Source of the DNA: Candidatus Aenigmatarchaeota archaeon
Lineage (GTDB): Archaea > Aenigmatarchaeota > Aenigmatarchaeia > QMZP01
NCBI GenBank assembly: GCA_003663415.1
Contig: QMZY01000039.1
Coordinates: 1-7,061, forward strand
Length of the DNA stretch: 7,061 bases
Reading direction: 5' to 3'
Numbering within the stretch: the first letter of the stretch is position 1; each line of letters begins with the position of its first letter. The notes beneath the pieces are model-generated. The model saw only the letters and a list, made by a program, of their open reading frames with translations, made no database searches and was not told the DNA's origin. Of this stretch, positions 5,174 through 7,061 are shown piece after piece. Both the position numbers and the translations under genes were made by a program.

Positions 5174-6386
5174 ATTTCGCCACCTCGACCAAATCGACCC
5201 ACATGGGTATGATGCGCTTCCAATCGTAGCGCTTGGCGAATTCAACACCTCTGCGCGAGCACCGCTTCCTCAACTCCTTGCTCAGGTAGAACTTTTCCAA
5301 GCACTCGGCAAGGCTGCGGGGATCTACGTGGAACACATCGCTTATCAGCGGAGTGGTGTATTCCAGACCTATCCTCGCCAGCAATCCCGCCTTTGACTCG
5401 CCCGCCAGCTCAGGTCCCGTGGTATTGTCCGGCATGATTATCGGAACTCCGCACGCCAACGATTCCAAACTCGGCAGATTAAAACTCTCGCCGCTCGATG
5501 CTATCGCGTGCACGTCCGCAACGTTGTATATTTTCGCCATAACCTCTGGCGGAAAGTTCAGGTTAGCGGTATGCGGCATTCCCCGCGGGTCTCCCTCAAA
5601 CGTTGGCTCTATCGTGCCGTCGCTCGGGCGCAGCCATATAAATCTCACAACGTCGTTCAATCCCGTGCGCTCCCTCAGCATGTCCAAGCGCATGCCTTCT
5701 GGCTCAGTCGGATCAGTGAGCAGCAGTAACACGCCTTTCTTCCACAGCTCCTCGTAGCGTTCGAGCAGTATCTTCCACGCGTGCAGCAGAGCGGGAAAGT
5801 TCTTCTGATAGCCCTTGTTTCTCATGACGCTGAGCACCACGAACTCCTTGTCGCTTATCCTCAGCTGCTCCCTCATTTTTTCCTTTTCCTTTTTCGGCAG
5901 GGGTTTGAACACGTTGGTATCCACGCCGTGCGGTATTCTGAACACGTTGTTTGGAAAGAACTCCCTGAGCGTGCGCTCAACGAATTTGCTAGGCGCTACT
6001 AGCAACGTTGCGTAGGTGCACGGAGTAGCCAAAAACGGAGAGAGGGGATAGGAATTCGCGGTTATGTGCGCAACCCAGGGTATGTTCATCTGCTTCGTGA
6101 GCGGACCCATGTATTGTGCCTGCTGCAGCCAGATATCCATTATGCTGATATACACATCGATTTGATAGATTCGCAGGTAATCGCCCAATATATCTTCACC
6201 AAATGGTGAGTAGCGGATTCCCAAGTTTATTATTCCGTTTTCGTCCTTGTAAGGGGCGTGAATTGACTGCATGCCTAGGAAGTATACTTGATGACCCGCG
6301 CGCTGCAACCCCAAAGCCACATGGTCAGACACAACGCTATACCCAAAACCTCGTGTCGGACTGTTGCTCAGCAGCAGGATGTTCAG
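5160..6386 (-). CDS. GT-B (GT4-like) glycosyltransferase with CTG start
   Basis: 408 residues from CTG at 6386. The N-terminus reads (M)NILLLSNSPTRGFGYSVVSDHVALGL, then GHQVYFLG, a normal acceptor-side Rossmann start of family 4 glycosyltransferases. Starting at the GTG at 6332 would delete the first strand and the glycine loop. Further motifs are IPHGVDTNVF (about 151-160), MRNKGYQKNFPALLHAW (about 188-204), which corresponds to the nucleotide-binding K..KN segment, and ESFNLPSLE (300-308), the E-x7-E motif, followed by ACGVPII. GAGGTGA lies 7 nt before the CTG, and the CTG overlaps the upstream stop as CTGA, like the ATGA overlaps further on. A soluble or peripheral retaining glycosyltransferase is expected. 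The sugar is unknown. Confidence 0.9.
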   Translation of the reverse strand: MNILLLSNSPTRGFGYSVVSDHVALGLQRAGHQVYFLGMQSIHAPYKDENGIINLGIRYSPFGEDILGDYLRIYQIDVYISIMDIWLQQAQYMGPLTKQMNIPWVAHITANSYPLSPFLATPCTYATLLVAPSKFVERTLREFFPNNVFRIPHGVDTNVFKPLPKKEKEKMREQLRISDKEFVVLSVMRNKGYQKNFPALLHAWKILLERYEELWKKGVLLLLTDPTEPEGMRLDMLRERTGLNDVVRFIWLRPSDGTIEPTFEGDPRGMPHTANLNFPPEVMAKIYNVADVHAIASSGESFNLPSLESLACGVPIIMPDNTTGPELAGESKAGLLARIGLEYTTPLISDVFHVDPRSLAECLEKFYLSKELRKRCSRRGVEFAKRYDWKRIIPMWVDLVEVAKYVQS

Positions 6387-6589
6387 CTTCGCATCACCTC
6401 TTGCGGAAGCGAACCAGCATACAAGGTAAGGAAATACTGCACGGTGCTGGCGGAGGCAAACACGGTAATCGTGCTTGTAGCCAAAGCAAACAGCCTATTT
6501 ATCACGGAATCGTAAGGTTCGCTCGGAAAGATTTTTGCAGAATCGAGCTTTTTCTTCAGCTCATCGCTTATCCTGATTAACTTGCTCAT
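6383..6589 (-). CDS. ribbon-helix-helix-like small protein with hydrophobic tail
   Basis: 68 residues and the first gene of the operon. MSKLIRISDELKKKLDSAKIFPSEPYDSVINRL (1-33) looks like the N-terminus of small archaeal ribbon-helix-helix or antitoxin-like proteins (SKxIRISDExxxKL...SYDxVIxRL), which dimerise and bind DNA. From residue 33 to 63 no charged residue occurs (LFALATSTITVFASASTVQYFLTLYAGSLPQ in outline), long enough for one membrane helix. That combination is unusual. No toxin gene is adjacent. The ATG at 6589 sits 26.5 nt from a TATA box and no Shine-Dalgarno is seen, so translation is probably leaderless. The 3' end contains the ribosome site of the next gene and overlaps its CTG by 4 nt. 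It may be an operon regulator, as inference only. Confidence 0.72.
   Translation of the reverse strand: MSKLIRISDELKKKLDSAKIFPSEPYDSVINRLFALATSTITVFASASTVQYFLTLYAGSLPQEVMRS
6394..6400 (-). promoter_or_regulatory. Shine-Dalgarno site deciding the CTG start of the GT4-like gene
   Basis: GAGGTGA lies inside the last codons of the upstream small gene. The ATG that follows directly (6393-6391) is too close and is in the frame of the small gene, where it meets TGA after two codons. The in-frame CTG at 6386-6384 is 7 nt away, close to the 5-7 nt spacing of the other starts in this operon. Confidence 0.65.
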
Positions 6590-6611
6590 GTTATATGTAT
6601 ATTCTAACCAC

Positions 6612-6619
6612 TATTTAAA
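6612..6619 (-). promoter_or_regulatory. archaeal TATA box of the glycan operon
   Basis: On the minus strand the sequence is CTTTAAATAG, and the core TTTAAATA is centred 26.5 nt upstream of the A of the ATG at 6589. A purine-rich stretch (AGAAGTAAA) precedes it where the TFB recognition element would lie. It is the only clear promoter before the run of overlapping minus-strand genes, so the genes from 6589 leftward are probably one transcript. Confidence 0.72.
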
Positions 6620-6635
6620 GTTTACTTCTGTTTAC
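6620..6635. repeat. GTTTAC direct repeat next to the operon promoter
   Basis: GTTTAC occurs at 6620-6625 and again at 6630-6635, start to start 10 bp, one helical turn, directly upstream of and touching the TATA box. It could be an operator for the ribbon-helix-helix-like protein. Short direct repeats also arise by chance in AT-rich spacers. Confidence 0.4.
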
Positions 6636-6636
6636 A

Positions 6637-7061
6637 TTAACCTTCCTCCTTCGGCTCCGCCCCTTCCGCTGGCTCCGGCTTCTCCTCTTGAACGCTTACC
6701 TGAACTATGTCGTCGTAGCTCTCCTTTCCTTCCTCCTTCGGCTCCTGGGCTTGCGTCTCCATGATCTGCTCCTCCGCTCTCTTCGCTAGCTCCTCTCTCG
6801 GAAACGTGGGCGGCGAGGGCGGCGTGTATGTCGGCGGCTGCTTGCTCTGCGCTTCGAGATACTTTTCCAATAACGTCATGCCTCTCTTACCCCAGTCGGT
6901 AAGGATTTTACCCCAATTTATCTTACCGCTCGGCGTTACTACCTCCTCCTTCTTCAGACCCTGTTCCTCCGCGAACTTCATAACTGCGTCTCTAACTTGG
7001 ATGTAGTCGTTCAGCACTTTCGCCAGACCTTTCGCTATGCTGCCCTCCTCTCTCGATTTCA
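6637..7061 (-). CDS. unrecognised protein with proline-rich linker and acidic tail (5' end outside window)
   Basis: The frame is open to the window edge, so the true start lies beyond 7061, and the GTG at 7017 is probably internal. 140 residues are visible. First comes a helical basic part (EEGSIAKGLAKVLNDYIQV ... GKINWGKILTDWGKRGMTLLEKYLEAQSKQ), then a proline-rich linker (about residues 74-87, QPPTYTPPSPPTFP), a short charged helix (REELAKRAEEQIME), and a Glu/Pro-rich acidic tail to the TAA at 6639-6637. No catalytic motif, signal peptide or membrane segment is seen. I do not recognise the family. It is separated from the glycan operon by 47 nt containing that operon's promoter, so it belongs to a different transcript. 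Structural or protein-binding roles are possible but unsupported. Confidence 0.75.
   Translation of the reverse strand, partial: KSREEGSIAKGLAKVLNDYIQVRDAVMKFAEEQGLKKEEVVTPSGKINWGKILTDWGKRGMTLLEKYLEAQSKQPPTYTPPSPPTFPREELAKRAEEQIMETQAQEPKEEGKESYDDIVQVSVQEEKPEPAEGAEPKEEG

Noticed and set aside
6332..6334. GTG as the start of the GT4-like glycosyltransferase
   Set aside because: It would remove the first beta strand and glycine loop of the fold and lacks a GAGGTG site at the right distance. The CTG at 6386 has one.
6383..6589. Toxin-antitoxin pair at the start of the operon
   Set aside because: The N-terminus resembles antitoxin-type DNA-binding proteins, but the overlapping next gene is a glycosyltransferase and no toxin-like gene is adjacent.

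Overview
The window looks like archaeal DNA. Two start codons (tnpB at 168 and the small gene starting at 6589) each lie at the same distance from an identical TTTAAATA TATA-type box, centred 26.5 nt upstream of the A of ATG. This is the layout of leaderless archaeal mRNAs. Genes inside the operon instead carry a GAGGTG-type Shine-Dalgarno site and overlap or nearly touch their neighbours. Nothing seen decides between a cellular glycan locus and a virus or plasmid. The tight packing, small unknown genes and unusual gene shapes would fit either.

Layout: all host genes are on the minus strand, so the reading order is right to left. Positions 7061-6637 hold the 3' part of an unrecognised gene with a proline-rich linker and an acidic tail. 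A promoter at about 6612-6619 then starts an operon. Its genes are a 68-aa ribbon-helix-helix-like protein with a hydrophobic tail (6589-6383), a GT-B glycosyltransferase that appears to start at CTG (6386-5160), a radical SAM/SPASM-like protein (5173-4127) and an 82-aa unknown (4117-3869). They are followed by two related GT-A-type glycosyltransferases in tandem (3872-3171 and 3174-2485), an 82-aa helical protein (2483-2235), a UDP-glucose/GDP-mannose dehydrogenase family protein lacking the usual C-terminal domain (2235-1300), and the first 24 codons of an NAD-dependent epimerase/dehydratase (72-1). Together they look like a module that makes a sugar-acid nucleotide sugar and assembles a glycan, with one radical-based modification step.

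A plus-strand tnpB-only IS200/IS605 (IS1341-type) element of about 1.3 kb (about 83-1386) sits between the dehydrogenase and the epimerase, antisense to the operon. It has a left-end hairpin, a promoter, an intact TnpB, a structured 3' region expected to form the omega RNA, and a right-end hairpin. The dehydrogenase reading frame runs into the right end of the element and takes its last roughly 27 residues from it. The TATA palindrome at the left end is symmetric and could also drive the stranded epimerase gene.

The most interesting points are the insertion junction and its reconstructed empty site, the 21-bp tandem repeat that gives the presumed omega RNA a near-matching site right beside the element, the CTG start with CTGA coupling, the two-domain dehydrogenase, and the possible outward promoter of the element.
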